A stretch of 24,050 bases of DNA. Origin: DASQPA01 sp963757335 (GTDB lineage: Bacteria; Acidobacteriota; Thermoanaerobaculia; Multivoradales; UBA5704). Made by a program: the position numbers and the translations under genes. Positions within the stretch are counted from its first letter, which is position 1. The number at the start of each line of letters is the position of its first letter. Of this stretch, positions 14,552 through 24,050 are shown piece by piece. The notes beneath the pieces were generated by a model. The model was not told where the DNA came from. It saw nothing but the letters and a program-made list of their open reading frames with translations, and did no database searches. Location of the stretch: positions 1 to 24,050 of the forward strand of contig CAVWRJ010000016.1 in NCBI GenBank assembly GCA_963757335.1, written 5' to 3'.

Positions 14552-15205
14552 ATGGGGCAAAATTCGGCGGCGGAGGACGGCGCCCTCTGTCTGCGCCTGG
14601 CCCGCACCCGCCAGGCTCTGGAGCAGGAGCGGGCGAGCGCCCCCGAGCTCCTGGCCGAGCTCCTCGCCCACCCGCCCGCCGTCCAGCCGTGCCGGATCGC
14701 CGTCGACCCCCGCTTCCAGACCTGGGGGCTCGCCGAGCTCCTCCTCGCCCAGAGCCAGATACTCCTCGGGAGAACGGACGCCGCCGAGGCCGGGCGCCGG
14801 GCCCGGCTGGCCCTCGCCGTCTCCGGTCACCTGGGCGGGCAGCATCCAGCCTCCCTGGTCCAGGACCTCCGGGCCCGCGCCTGGGCAGCGAGCGGCGAGG
14901 CCTGCCTCGCGGTCGGCGACCTGGCGGGGGCCGGTGCGGCTCTCCGCGCCGCCGCCACCAGCCTCGCCCACGGCACCGGCGATGTCCTGGTGGACGCTCG
15001 GCTCCTCGAATTCGAGGCCGCCGTCCGGGCCGCCCAGGGCCAACCGGGCGCCGCCCTCGCCCTCTTGAAACAGGCGGCCGCCCGCTATCGCCGGGTCAAC
15101 GATCCCGACCGGCTCGCCCAGGTTCTCGCCCGGAGCGAGGAGCTGCAGGCCGAGGCGCGCCAGACCGACGCCGTTCCCCACCTCGCCTTCGAGCCGATCG
15201 GCTGA
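14552..15205 (+). CDS. Helical-repeat (TPR-like) protein
   Basis: This 217-residue protein starts at ATG 14552, chosen because GGGAGG (14539-14544) is spaced seven bases before it. It has no signal or membrane segment. It is Ala/Leu-rich with paired helices (WGLAELLLAQSQILLGRTDAA, LRARAWAASGEACLAVGDLAGA, LLEFEAAVRAAQGQPGAA and others), each about 34-40 residues, as in tetratricopeptide-type scaffolds. I recall similar short proteins in Acidobacteriota, where the motif R-F-x-T-W-G-L recurs, but I know no function; a protein-interaction or assembly role is the natural guess. It is divergent from the glycosyltransferase and is followed after 99 bases by the DUF2339 gene. Confidence 0.75.
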   Translation: MGQNSAAEDGALCLRLARTRQALEQERASAPELLAELLAHPPAVQPCRIAVDPRFQTWGLAELLLAQSQILLGRTDAAEAGRRARLALAVSGHLGGQHPASLVQDLRARAWAASGEACLAVGDLAGAGAALRAAATSLAHGTGDVLVDARLLEFEAAVRAAQGQPGAALALLKQAAARYRRVNDPDRLAQVLARSEELQAEARQTDAVPHLAFEPIG

Positions 15206-15304
15206 AGCGGCGGCCCGACCCCTTCCGGGCACCGTGATACGCTGATTCTCACCCGCACCGAGAGCATTCCGCGCGACGGTCCCGCGCCATCGAGGAGGCT
15301 TCGC

Positions 15305-18300
15305 ATGACAGAGCTCGGCTTCCTGGTTCTCTGCGTCCTCGCCGGCTATGCCTGGCTCCTCGGCCGCCGGGTGAAGGACCTGGAGCAGCTGTTCAAGGTC
15401 CAGGGCGAGGGCAACGCGGACCTCCTCCGGCGGATCGCCGCCCTGGAGAAGGTCCGGGCGCCGGCAGCTCCCGCTCCCGCCGCCGCACCGCCGAGACCGG
15501 TACCGGTCGTAGCCCCTCCGCCACCGCTCCTCTCGGTACCGATCGCCGGGCCATCGCCAGTCGAGCCGCCGGTCGAGCCGCCTCTCCTCTCTCCCCCCGC
15601 GATCCCGCCCGCCCTGGCGTATCCCGCGGTCGCGGCGGCGGTCTCCACCCCGGTGCCCGCACCGCCGGCGGCCCACGTCGAGCCCCGGCCGCAGCCGGTG
15701 CCGCCGCCGCCGCGCTCCCCCGTGCCGCCAACCCCGCCGATCCCCCCAGCACCTCCCGTACCGCCGCCGGCCCCCCGCCGGTCCTTCGACTGGGAGAGCC
15801 TGGTGGGGGTCAAGCTGTTCTCCTGGATCGCCGGCATCCTCCTGGCGCTCGCCGCCCTCCAGTTCCTGCGCTACACGATCGACCACGGCTGGGTGACCCC
15901 GCCGATCCGCATGACCCTGGGCCTGCTCCTCGGCGCCGGGCTCCTCGCCGCCTGCGAGGGCCGGCGGGCGCGGCGCTACGCGACGACCGCCAACGCCCTC
16001 TCCGCGGCGGGGATCGTCATCCTCTTCTCCACCCTCTTCGCCGCCCATACCCTCTGGCACCTGGTGGGGCCGGCCCCCACCTTCGCCCTCATGGTGCTCG
16101 TCACCGTCGTCGCGGTGGTCCTCGCGATCCGCCACGACTCGCTGTTCATCGCCCTCCTCGGGTTGATCGGCGGCTTCGCCACCCCGGCCCTCCTCTCGAC
16201 CGGGCAGGACCACCCGCTCGGCCTCTTCGGCTATCTCCTGCTCTTGAACGCCGGCCTCGCCTGGCTGGCGCTGCGCAAGCGCTGGGCGGTGCTCTCCGTT
16301 CTCTCGCTCGCCTTCACCACCGTCTACCAGTGGGGCTGGGTGTGGAAGTTCCTGAACGCCTCGAAGCTGCCGCTCGCCCTCGGGATCTTCCTCGTCTTTC
16401 CCCTCCTCGCCTTCCTCGCCCCGCTCTTCGCCGGCTCCGCCGCGAAGGCAGCCCGGGCCGGGAAGCCGGGAGAGGATGGCGATGCCGACGATCCCGCCGG
16501 CCGTCTCCTCGCCCGCACGGCGGCGGTCTCCGCCCTGCTGCCGCTCGGCTTCGCCCTCTACGCCGCCACCGTTCCGGCCTACGGGGCGCGCTTCGGCCTG
16601 CTCTTCGGCTTCCTCTTTCTCCTCCAGGCCGGGCTCGCCACGGTTGCCGCCGTCCGCGGACCGCGGGTCCTCCACCCCCTGGCCGCCGGATCGGCCCTCG
16701 TCGTCTTCCTGATCTGGTTCAGCACCTCGTATCCCCGCGGGGAGGCCTGGCCGGCGATCCTCGGCCTCCTCGCCCTCTTCGTCCTCTTCGACCTCGCCGC
16801 CCCCTGGCTCGCCGCCCGGCTCGGCCGGCCGCTCGGAGCCGCGGGGCGCCAGGGGGCGCTCGCCGGGCCGCTCCTCCTCTTCGCCTTCCCGGTGCTCCTC
16901 ACCATCGAGCCGGCGGCGACGGCCCCGGGATTGCCCTTCGCCGTCCTCTTCCTCCTCCTCGCTGCGGCGGCCGGCTTCGCCCTCCTCTACGAACAGGGGT
17001 CGCTCCACTCCACCGCGGCCTTTTTCGCCATCGCCGCCGAGGCGGTCTGGTCGGCCCGCGCCCTCACCCCCGAGCGGCTGCTCGCCGGGATCGGGATCTA
17101 CGCCCTCTTCGGCCTCTTCTACCTCGGGGTGCCGCTCCTCGCCCGCCGGTTCCGCCGACGCCTGGCGCCCGAGGGGAGCGGGGCGTTTCTCCTCCTCCTC
17201 TCGCTCGGCCTCCTCTTCTTCCTCGCCGCCGGCCCGCTCGCCCAGGCGGCGCTCTGGGGGATGGCGCTCCTTCTCGTCATCCTGAACGCCGGCCTCTTCC
17301 TGGAGGCCGGGACCCACCGGCGGCCGCTCGTGGCCCTCGCCGGCACGGTCCTCTCCTGGGTGCTGATCGGGGTCTGGTGGGCGACGGTGCCGCTCGCCGC
17401 GAGTCTCGTCCCGGCGCTTTTCCTGGTCGCCGGCTTCGCCGTCCTCGGCCTCGCCGGCAATATCTGGATGCGGCATCAACGGGGTGGAGATCGAGAGGCG
17501 GGGGTGGCGGCCGGGAGCGCCGGGGTCGACCCGCTGGGGAACGGCGGGCAGTATCTGGCCCTCGTCGGCCACGCCTTCCTCTTCGTCGTCGCCGCCCAAC
17601 CGCGGCTGTCGATCCCACCCTGGCCGTTCCTCGGCGTCCTCGCCGTCCTCGACCTCGCGGCCGGGGTGGCGACCCTCTGGCTCCGCCGGGCCTCCCTCTG
17701 GGTGGCCGCCCTCGCCGCCTCGGACCTCATCCTCCTCGCCTGGGTGCTCTCGGCGCGGACCGCCCCCTGGCCGGCGGTCGCCCTGGGGAGCGCGACGGCG
17801 CTCGCCGGCCTCGCCTTTCTCTGGATCTTCCTCGCCCGCCGCCGGGCGGCGAAAGCGGACGGTACGGGCGGGCTCCTGGGGAGGGTTGCCGAGGGGGCCG
17901 TGGCGAGCCTCTTTCTCGGTCAGGCGGTGCTCATCGCCGCCTCCGCGGTCGGTGGAGCGCCCCCTCTCGCCCTCACCGTCGCCACCCACCTGGCGTTCCT
18001 CCTCGCCCTCCTCTACCTCTCGCGGCTGGCCGAGCGGCCCTGGCTGGTGCCGCTCGCGATCGTCCCCACCACCGCCGCGGTGATCGTCTGGCGGCTGGCC
18101 CACGGTGAGGGTGCGCCCTGGTGGTACGAGCTGGCCTTCGCCGGGGCGCTCTACCTCCCTACCTCGCCTTCCCCCTCGTTCTCGGAGAACGAGCGGGAGA
18201 ACGGGCGCGGCGGCTCAGGCAGCCCTATCTGGCGGCAGTCCTCGCCAGCCTGCCGTTCTTCCTCCTCGGCCGGCACGCCCTCCTCGCCGGGGGCTATGGC

Positions 18301-19151
18301 GGGGTGATCGGGGCGCTCCCGGTGGCGCAGGCGGTCGCCCTCGCCCTCCTCCTCGCCCGCCTGGTGCGGCTGGAGAGAGGAACCCCGCTCGCGGAACGCG
18401 ACCCGGGGCGGCTCGCCCTGGTCGCCGGGGCGGTCCTCGCCTGCATCACCGCCGCCATTCCCCTGCAGCTCGACCGCGAGTGGATCACGATCGGCTGGGC
18501 CCTGCTCGCGGCGGCGCTCGCCGCCCTCTATCTGCGCATCCCCCACCGCGGGCTGCTCGCCTGGACGGCCGGCCTCCTCGCCGTCGTCTTCGCCCGGCTG
18601 GCCTTCAACCCAGCGGTCCTCGAATACCATGCCCGCGGCGGCCTGCCGATCTGGAACTGGTACCTCTACACTTATCTCGTGCCCGCTCTCGCCTTCTTCC
18701 TCGCCGCCTGGCTCCTCGCCAAAGGCGACGACCGGCTCGCCGGCTCGCTACCCGCCTGCCCCGGCTGTCGAGCCTCGCCTCGACCGCCGCTGTCGTGCTC
18801 CTCTTCCTCCTCGTCAACATCGAGATTGCGGACTTCTTCTCACCCGGCCAGAGCCTCACCTTCGACTTCCTCTCCGGCCGGGCGTCGCTTCCCGAGGAGC
18901 TCGCCTACACCCTCGGCTGGGCGCTCTTCGCTATCGGTCTCCTGATCGCCGGGATCGCCCTCGCCAACAAGCCGGCGCGGATCGCCGCCATCCTCCTCCT
19001 CCTGGCGGCGGTGCTCAAGGGCTTCGTGCACGACATGGCGCAGCTCGGCGGCCTCTACCGCGCCGGCTCGTTCGCCGGCCTCGCCGTCTGCCTGGCGCTG
19101 ATGGCGGTGCTGATCCAGAAGTACGTCCTCTCCCGCCGGGAGGCCGGATGA
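15305..19151 (+). CDS. DUF2339 polytopic membrane protein, two frameshifts
   Basis: This is a very large inner-membrane protein of unknown function, about 1,280 residues once the frame is repaired. ATG 15305 follows GAGGAGG. One N-terminal membrane segment is followed by a short coiled coil (VKDLEQLF to IAALEKV) and a Pro/Ala-rich linker (residues about 50-160). The conserved FDWESLVGVKLFSWIAGILL region then leads into more than twenty hydrophobic segments. The frame changes near 18165 and again near 18750. Both need one extra base, and hydrophobic membrane sequence continues in the new frame each time, ending in YVLSRREAG. No stop interrupts the joined protein, so sequence errors are likely. 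The stop overlaps the start of the DUF3999 gene. This pairing is known in other bacteria and suggests one envelope complex. Confidence 0.85.
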
Positions 19152-21238
19152 GCCGAAGGAGAGGCCGCGCCGGCACTCTCCTCCTCGCCGGCCTGCTGAG
19201 CGCCGGCCTCGCTACGGGGAAAGCAGGGGAGCCCGGCCACGAGCGCTACGAGCGGCCGGTCCTCCCCGGGGCGGCGGGGCCCAACCGGCTGGAGCCCGAC
19301 GTCGCTCTCCTCGCCGGCGCCGTGCCGTTCGAGATCGGGGGGGACGGGAGCGGAACCGGCGGCGGGCTTGCCGACCTCCGGCTCGTCGACGCCGCCGGCC
19401 GGGAGGTCCCCTATCTCCTCGTGCAGCCGACCCGGCGCGGGCCGGAATGGCGGGAGGGGCGCCTCCTTCCCCTCACCCCGACCAAGACCGAGAGCGGCTT
19501 CGAGGTGGACCTGGGGACCGCCGGACCTGTCGACCGCCTACGGGTGAGCGGCCTGCCGGCGCCGTTCCTCAAGCGCTTTCGACTGGAAGGGGGAGGCGAC
19601 CGCAGCCACTGGACTCTCCTCGTCCCCCAGGGGACTCTCTTCGATCTGCCGGACGAGCGGCTCCGACTAACCGAAGTCGACTTCCCCGAGGGCGACTTCC
19701 GCTATCTGCGGGTGACCTGGAACGACACCTCCTCCGGCCGCCAGCCGATGCCGGGAGGGGCCGCGGCCCGGCTCGCCCGGGCGGTCGACCCCGGGCCAGC
19801 CGCCCGCGTGCCGGTCGCCTGCGAGCGCCGGCCGAGCGAACCGGGCAAGAGCCGCTTCCACCTCCGCCTGCCGGGAGCGCGGCTGCCGGTAGTGGCGCTG
19901 GAGCTCGCCGTGCCCGGCGGCCCCCTGCTGCGCGCCGCGACCGTGACCGAGGGGAGGCTCGACGCGGAGAGGAGCCGTGACACGACGGAGATCACCCCGG
20001 TGCGGCTGGGGGAGGCGACCCTCCGCCGGGCGGTGCGCGGGGACCTCGCCGCCGCCGATCTCCGCATACCTCTGGAAGCGCCGGAGGGGCCGGACCTCGA
20101 GCTGACGGTGGACGACGGCAGCAACCCGCCGCTCGACCTCGCCGGGGTGACCGCCATTCTCGCGCCGCTCCCCTGGATCTACTTCGAGGCCGCGGGCACC
20201 GCCCCGCTGACCGCCCGCTTCGGCGACCCCCGGGCCGTGGCGCCCCGCTACGACCTCGAAGCGGCACGGGAGGAGATCTCCCACCGGCAGGCACCCCCAG
20301 CCGTCGCCCGTTGGGGGAAGGTCCGCGACCGCGAGCCACGAGAGGGGGTAGCGGCGGAGAGCCCCCTCCCGGCCCTCGGGGCGCCGCTCGATCCGGCCAA
20401 GTTCCGCTACCGGCGTCCGGTCCCCACCGCCCCGCCGGGCCTCACCGCGCTCCTCCTCGACGCCGCCGTCCTCTCGCGGAGCGCGGTGGAGCTCGCCGAC
20501 CTGCGGCTCGCCGACGCCACCGGCCGCCAGGTCCCCTATCTCCTGGAGAAGCGGGACGAGCCGCTGTCGCTCGCCCTCCCCAAGCTCCAGCGGCAGGCGA
20601 AGAAGGGCGACCCGCCTTCTCTCTCCCGCTACTCCGTCGAGCTCCCCTACCCCTCGCTCCCCGGTGCCCGGCTGATCCTCGGCACGACGGCGCGGGTCTT
20701 CGAGCGTGAGGTCCGGCTCGTCGAGCCCCAGGAAATCGCCGGCGCCCAGACGCGACGGAGCGGCGCCGAGCCCGAGGAGCGGACGGTGGCGCTCGCCAGC
20801 TGGCGGCACGCCGACACCGAGACCCCGGCGCCGGCCCTGACCCTGGAGATCCCGCCGAGCCAGGCGACCCGCTTCGAGCTTCTGGTAGAAGAGGGGGACA
20901 ACGCGCCCCTCCCCCTGGACGCACCTCACCTCCTCCTGCCCGCCACCCGGCTGCGCTTCTTCTATCCGCCCCACCCGCAGACGCCGTTGAAGCTCCTCTA
21001 CGGCCAGCCCGGGCTGCCGACGCCGCGCTACGACCTGGCGCTCCTCGCCCCCCGGCTCCTGGGCGAGGCCGCGCACGAGATCGCCCTCGCCCCCGAGGCC
21101 CGCGCCACGGTTCCCGAGCCCGACCCGGCGGCGACGGGAAGGAAGATCTTCTGGGGCGCTCTGGTGGCGGCGGTGGTGGTGCTCCTCCTCGTCCTCGGGC
21201 GGCTGCTCCGCGGGCAGCCGGGGGAGCCGGGGGCGTGA
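19148..21238 (+). CDS. DUF3999 periplasmic protein with C-terminal anchor
   Basis: ATG 19148 overlaps the upstream DUF2339 stop as ATGA, so the two are translationally coupled. The protein has 696 residues. Residues 1-25 are a Sec signal (GTLLLAGLLSAGLATG). Two related beta-rich halves follow: ERPVLPGAAGPNRLEPD with LADLRLVDAAGREVPYLL, and YRRPVPTAPPGLTALLLD with LADLRLADATGRQVPYLL near residue 450. This indicates an internal duplication. A single C-terminal membrane helix (IFWGALVAAVVVLLLVLG) with a basic tail anchors it, leaving the bulk in the periplasm. DUF3999 proteins commonly accompany DUF2339; neither has an established role. The gene ends three bases before the convergent antitoxin gene. 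Confidence 0.88.
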   Translation: MSRRRGRAGTLLLAGLLSAGLATGKAGEPGHERYERPVLPGAAGPNRLEPDVALLAGAVPFEIGGDGSGTGGGLADLRLVDAAGREVPYLLVQPTRRGPEWREGRLLPLTPTKTESGFEVDLGTAGPVDRLRVSGLPAPFLKRFRLEGGGDRSHWTLLVPQGTLFDLPDERLRLTEVDFPEGDFRYLRVTWNDTSSGRQPMPGGAAARLARAVDPGPAARVPVACERRPSEPGKSRFHLRLPGARLPVVALELAVPGGPLLRAATVTEGRLDAERSRDTTEITPVRLGEATLRRAVRGDLAAADLRIPLEAPEGPDLELTVDDGSNPPLDLAGVTAILAPLPWIYFEAAGTAPLTARFGDPRAVAPRYDLEAAREEISHRQAPPAVARWGKVRDREPREGVAAESPLPALGAPLDPAKFRYRRPVPTAPPGLTALLLDAAVLSRSAVELADLRLADATGRQVPYLLEKRDEPLSLALPKLQRQAKKGDPPSLSRYSVELPYPSLPGARLILGTTARVFEREVRLVEPQEIAGAQTRRSGAEPEERTVALASWRHADTETPAPALTLEIPPSQATRFELLVEEGDNAPLPLDAPHLLLPATRLRFFYPPHPQTPLKLLYGQPGLPTPRYDLALLAPRLLGEAAHEIALAPEARATVPEPDPAATGRKIFWGALVAAVVVLLLVLGRLLRGQPGEPGA

Positions 21239-21241
21239 GGT

Positions 21242-21526
21242 TCAGCGGCCCTCACGGGCCAGCAGCTCCTCGCGCAGGACCTCGCGCAGCGCCTCGACTG
21301 TGACCGGCGCCTGCTCCGGCGCCATGGCCGCGCGCAAGGTCGCATTGATGAGTGTCTGGTAGCCCTTACCCTCGCGCTCGGCGCGAGCCCGGAAGGCCGC
21401 CAGCACATCGGCGTCGATCAAGATCGTGATGCGGGTCTTGCCTCCCGCGACCTCCGCCTGCAGCTTGGCCAGGTGGGGTACGTCCTTTGCGCGCTGGGCG
21501 CCGGTGAAGTCATATTCCTTGCGCAT
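21242..21526 (-). CDS. BrnA/CopG-type antitoxin, no partner toxin nearby
   Basis: I chose the ATG at 21526 (MRKEYDFTGAQRAKDVPHL) because GGAGGAAAG lies just upstream; an in-frame ATG farther upstream lacks this. The protein has 94 residues. The N-terminal MRKEYDF motif is typical of BrnA-like antitoxins. TRITILIDADVLAAF with GKGYQTLINATLRAAM forms a ribbon-helix-helix DNA-binding fold. Such proteins neutralise a BrnT RNase toxin and repress their own promoter. No BrnT-like frame is present on either side, so it is either an orphan or a remnant, or its toxin lies elsewhere. The promoter at 21551-21579 contains an ATGCAT palindrome, a possible operator. Confidence 0.82.
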   Translation of the reverse strand: MRKEYDFTGAQRAKDVPHLAKLQAEVAGGKTRITILIDADVLAAFRARAEREGKGYQTLINATLRAAMAPEQAPVTVEALREVLREELLAREGR

Positions 21527-21550
21527 ACTGCCTTTCCTCCTGCACGCCTC

Positions 21551-21579
21551 ATTATGCATATGGGATCTGCATGAGACAA
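21551..21579 (-). promoter_or_regulatory. Sigma70-like promoter for the antitoxin gene
   Basis: On the minus strand TTGTCT (21574-21579) and CATAAT (21551-21556) are 17 bases apart and lie about 25 bases before the start codon. A self-complementary ATGCAT straddles the -10 box and could be bound by the ribbon-helix-helix protein. Confidence 0.6.
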
Positions 21580-21612
21580 GAGAGAGACGCGCCGCAGGAG
21601 GTGAATCCGGCT

Positions 21613-21636
21613 ATGAGAAACTTTCCGAAAATATGA
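21613..21636 (+). CDS. Possible seven-codon leader peptide overlapping the M28 start
   Basis: ATG AGA AAC TTT CCG AAA ATA TGA encodes MRNFPKI. An AGGAGG (21596-21601) lies upstream, 11 bases away, whereas the peptidase start at 21633 has no ribosome site of its own. The stop overlaps that start as ATGA, the geometry of translational coupling. Given the many indels in this gene, a base error joining the two into one longer N-terminus is the competing explanation. Confidence 0.3.
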   Translation: MRNFPKI

Positions 21637-23926
21637 GCGCCGCAACCCGTCCGAGCCACCCGAATCGGCGAGCCCATCTCTGGCTCCTCGCCGCCTTCGG
21701 CATCCCCCTCGCCGCCCCGGTCCCTCCACCCACCCCGCCGATCTACGGCTTCAGCCCCGCCCATGCCGCCGCGGAGCGGGGGCTCGAAGCGCGGCTCGAC
21801 GCCGCCCTCCAACCGGAGGACCAGCGGACCTGGATGGAGCATCTCGCGGCCATCCCCATCCGTTGGGGTCGGCGCACGGCAAGGAGAACGCGGAGTACAT
21901 GGCGGGGCTCTTCCGCTCCTGGGGCTACGACACCCGGATCGAGGAGTTCCGGGTCCTCTTCCCCACTCCCCGGCTCCGCCGCCTGGAGCTCGTGGCGCCC
22001 ACCCGTTTCACCGCCGCCCTCGCCGAACCGCCGCTCCCGGAGGATCGCACCTCGAACAGACCGCCGAGCAGCTCCCGACCTACAACGCTTTCTCTGCCGA
22101 TGGCGACGTCACCGCCGACCTGGTCTACGTCAACCGCGGGCTGCCGGCGGACTATGCGGAGCTCGAACGCTACGGCGTCGACGTCCGGGGCAAGATCGTC
22201 CTCGCCCGCTACGGCGGCTCCTACCGGGGGATGAAACCGCGCTTCGCCGCCGAGCACGGCGCCGTCGGCTGCATCCTCTACAACGATCCGCACGACGGCG
22301 GCTCCTGGGTGGGCGACGTCTACCCGGCCGGCGGCTGGCGGCCCGAGCAGGGGGTCGAGCGCGGCTCGGTCTCCGATCCCACGCTCTATTCCGGCGACCC
22401 GCTCACCCCTTTCGTGGGAGCCACGGCGAACTGGCAACGTCAGGCGCCTGAAGCGGGAGGACGCCAAGACGATCGCCAAGAACCCCGTTCTCCCTATCTC
22501 CTCCGGCGACGCCCTCCCCTTGCTCCGCGCTCTCGACGGCCCGGTCGCCCCGGCGGAGTGGCGCGGCGCCGTCCCCGTGACCTACCACCTGGGCCCCGGG
22601 CCGGCGCGGGTCCATCTCCAGCTCGCCTTCGAATGGCAGCTGGTCCCGGCCTACGACGTCCTCGCCCGCCTCCCCGGCGCCGAGCGGCCGGAGGAGTGGA
22701 TCCTCCGCGCCAACCATCACGACGCCTGGGTGACCGGGGCGTCCGACCCGGTCTCCGGCATGGTCGCCGTCCTCGCCGAGGCCAAAGCGGTGGGCGAGCT
22801 GGCGCGGACCGGCTGGCGGCCGAAGCGGACGATCCTCTACGCCGCCTGGGACGGCGAGGAGGCGGGGCTCCTGGGCTCGGTCAGTGGGCGGAGACCCATG
22901 CCGCGGAGCTTCGCGAGCACCTCGTCGCCTACTTGAATTCCGACGGCAACTCCCGCGGCACCTTCTACGCCAGCGGTACCCCCAGTTTAGCGACCCTCGC
23001 CGACCAGGCGAGCCGCGACGTGACCGATCCGGAGAAAGGGGGGAGCGGCCTCGCCCGGCTCCGCGCCAGCACGATCCTCTACGGCTCACCCGAGGAGGCG
23101 CGGCGGGCCGAGGCGGGCGAGCCGGGCTTCTTCCCGCCGATGGGGACGGGCACCGACTACACCCCCTTCCTCTCCTTCCTGGGCATCGCCTCGGTCGACA
23201 TGGCCTACGGCGGCGGAGAGGAGGAGTACGGCCAGTACCACTCGATCTACGATTCGATCGACCACTTCACCCGCTTCGTCGATCCCGGCTTCCGCTACGG
23301 CGTGGCTTTAGCCGAGACCAGCGGCCGCATGGTCCTCCGCCTGGCCGAAGCCGATGTCCTCCCCTTCGACTTCGTGCCCTACGCCGAAAGCCTGGGGACG
23401 TCCGTAAAAAGCCTCGCCCAGCTCGCCGATGGGATGCGAGAGGAGACCGCCGAGCTCCGCCGTCGTCTCGCCGAGGGGGTCTCCCAGCTGGCCGACGACC
23501 CCCTCCACCCGATGCGCCCGCCGAAGTCGCAGGAGCCGGTGCCGCCGCTCGACTTCGCCCCGCTCGAACGGGCGGTCGCCCGGCTGGCGGAGAGCGCCAG
23601 GGGTTACGCGGCGGCGATGGAGCGGACCGGGGCTGGCGGCTTCGCCCTCCCGGCGGGCGCCCAGCCGGGGCTCGACCACATCCTCCTGCAGGCGGAGCGC
23701 GCCCTCCTCCGTCCCGAGGGCCTGCCGGGCCGCCCCTGGTACCGGCACCAGCTCTACGGTCCCGTCACTTCCACGGGCAGCATGCGGGTCCTACCCGCGG
23801 TGCGCGAGGCGATCGAGCAGCGCCGGTGGACGGAGGCAGGGGAGCAGGGGCAGCGGGGTCAGCGCGCGGGCGATCGAGAGCTTCGCGCGGGAGGTGGACC
23901 GGGCGGCGGGGAGGCTGGGGCGGTAG
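21633..23926 (+). CDS. M28 zinc peptidase, glutamate carboxypeptidase II-like, five frameshifts
   Basis: This is an exported exopeptidase resembling human PSMA/NAALADase, of about 764 residues if repaired. A signal sequence (LWLLAAFGIPLAAP) precedes the start of the mature enzyme, HPLGSAHGKENAEYMAGLFR. A PA domain lies at about 22090-22400 (DVRGKIVLARYGGSYRGMK). The metallopeptidase domain keeps every expected zinc ligand: NHHDAW, SDPVSG, DGEEAG, YLNSD and YHSIYDS. A dimerisation-type domain ends in AIESFAREVDRAAGRL. The frame changes near 21856 (a C-run one base short), 22048, 22440, 22880 and 23845. No conserved segment has an in-frame stop and no catalytic residue is lost, so assembly errors are favoured over decay. 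No obvious promoter is seen upstream. Confidence 0.85.
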
Positions 23927-24050
23927 GAACCCTCGAAATTTCAACGGAACCCTTCCGAGTTACTGCCAAACCTCTCCGAGTTCCGACCGAACCTCTCCGA
24001 GTTACTGCCAAACCTCTCCGAGTTCCGACCGAACCCTTCCGAGTTACTGC
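23926..24050. repeat. 21-bp tandem repeats with 42-bp superperiod, cut by window end
   Basis: From 23947 four full 21-bp units and a partial fifth are seen, sharing the core TCCGAGTT. Two types alternate: one ends CGAGTTACTGCC and the other CGAGTTCCGACC, giving a 42-bp superperiod. The 21 bases from 23926 look like a degenerate first unit. One plus-strand frame is open through all units (EPLRVTA/KPLRVPT), but only because 21 is divisible by three. The array starts immediately at the M28 stop. Confidence 0.9.

Noticed and set aside
14432..18103. Very long minus-strand open frame continuous with the glycosyltransferase
   Set aside because: It is Glu/Gly/Arg/Pro-rich with no domain character, is antisense to the DUF2339 and TPR-like genes, and arises from stop-poor GC-rich DNA. 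Only 12674-14431 reads as real protein.
21242..21842. Complete BrnTA toxin-antitoxin pair
   Set aside because: I looked upstream and downstream of the antitoxin on both strands and found no BrnT-like frame. The upstream minus-strand frame is a shadow of the M28 gene start.

Overview
The window is a GC-rich bacterial chromosome segment. The three repeated C-terminal surface domains, the small GG-leader peptide precursors, the DUF2339/DUF3999 pair and the M28 peptidase with PA and dimerisation domains look like Acidobacteriota, probably Thermoanaerobaculia-like. This placement is inferred from family recall, not from a marker gene search.

Layout. Positions 1-845 hold no convincing gene but contain thirteen 21-bp degenerate tandem repeats (508-780). 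A minus-strand lipoprotein (846-1580) is divergent from a complete selenocysteine tRNA gene (1653-1752). Next is a peptide/sensor island (1906-6267). It holds an AT-richer secreted Cys-rich peptide, a class I lanthipeptide-like (RiPP) precursor, a 46-nt element that looks like tRNA-Sec with its anticodon, variable and T arms removed, a hybrid GAF-PAS-histidine kinase-receiver, a near-identical second RiPP precursor translationally coupled to the kinase, and two more secreted Cys-rich proteins. topA (6587-8935) follows, then a third RiPP precursor (9113-9268). Two secreted beta-propeller proteins (9468-12662) share a C-terminal domain. A convergent GT-C membrane glycosyltransferase, a helical-repeat protein, and a DUF2339-DUF3999 operon (15305-21238) come next. 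The window closes with an orphan BrnA/CopG-type antitoxin, an M28 glutamate-carboxypeptidase-like gene, and a second 21-bp tandem array that runs off the end.

The most striking region is 1653-4997: selC, a truncated selC-like copy that would form the 5' leader of the sensor kinase mRNA, and twin RiPP precursors on either side of that kinase. No lanthipeptide-modifying enzyme, exporter or selenium gene is visible, so these peptides would need maturation in trans.

Three large genes are broken by single-base frame changes: the kinase twice, DUF2339 twice and the M28 peptidase five times. In each case the conserved residues continue in another frame without in-frame stops. Assembly indels are therefore more likely than true decay, although the clustering in the M28 gene deserves checking.
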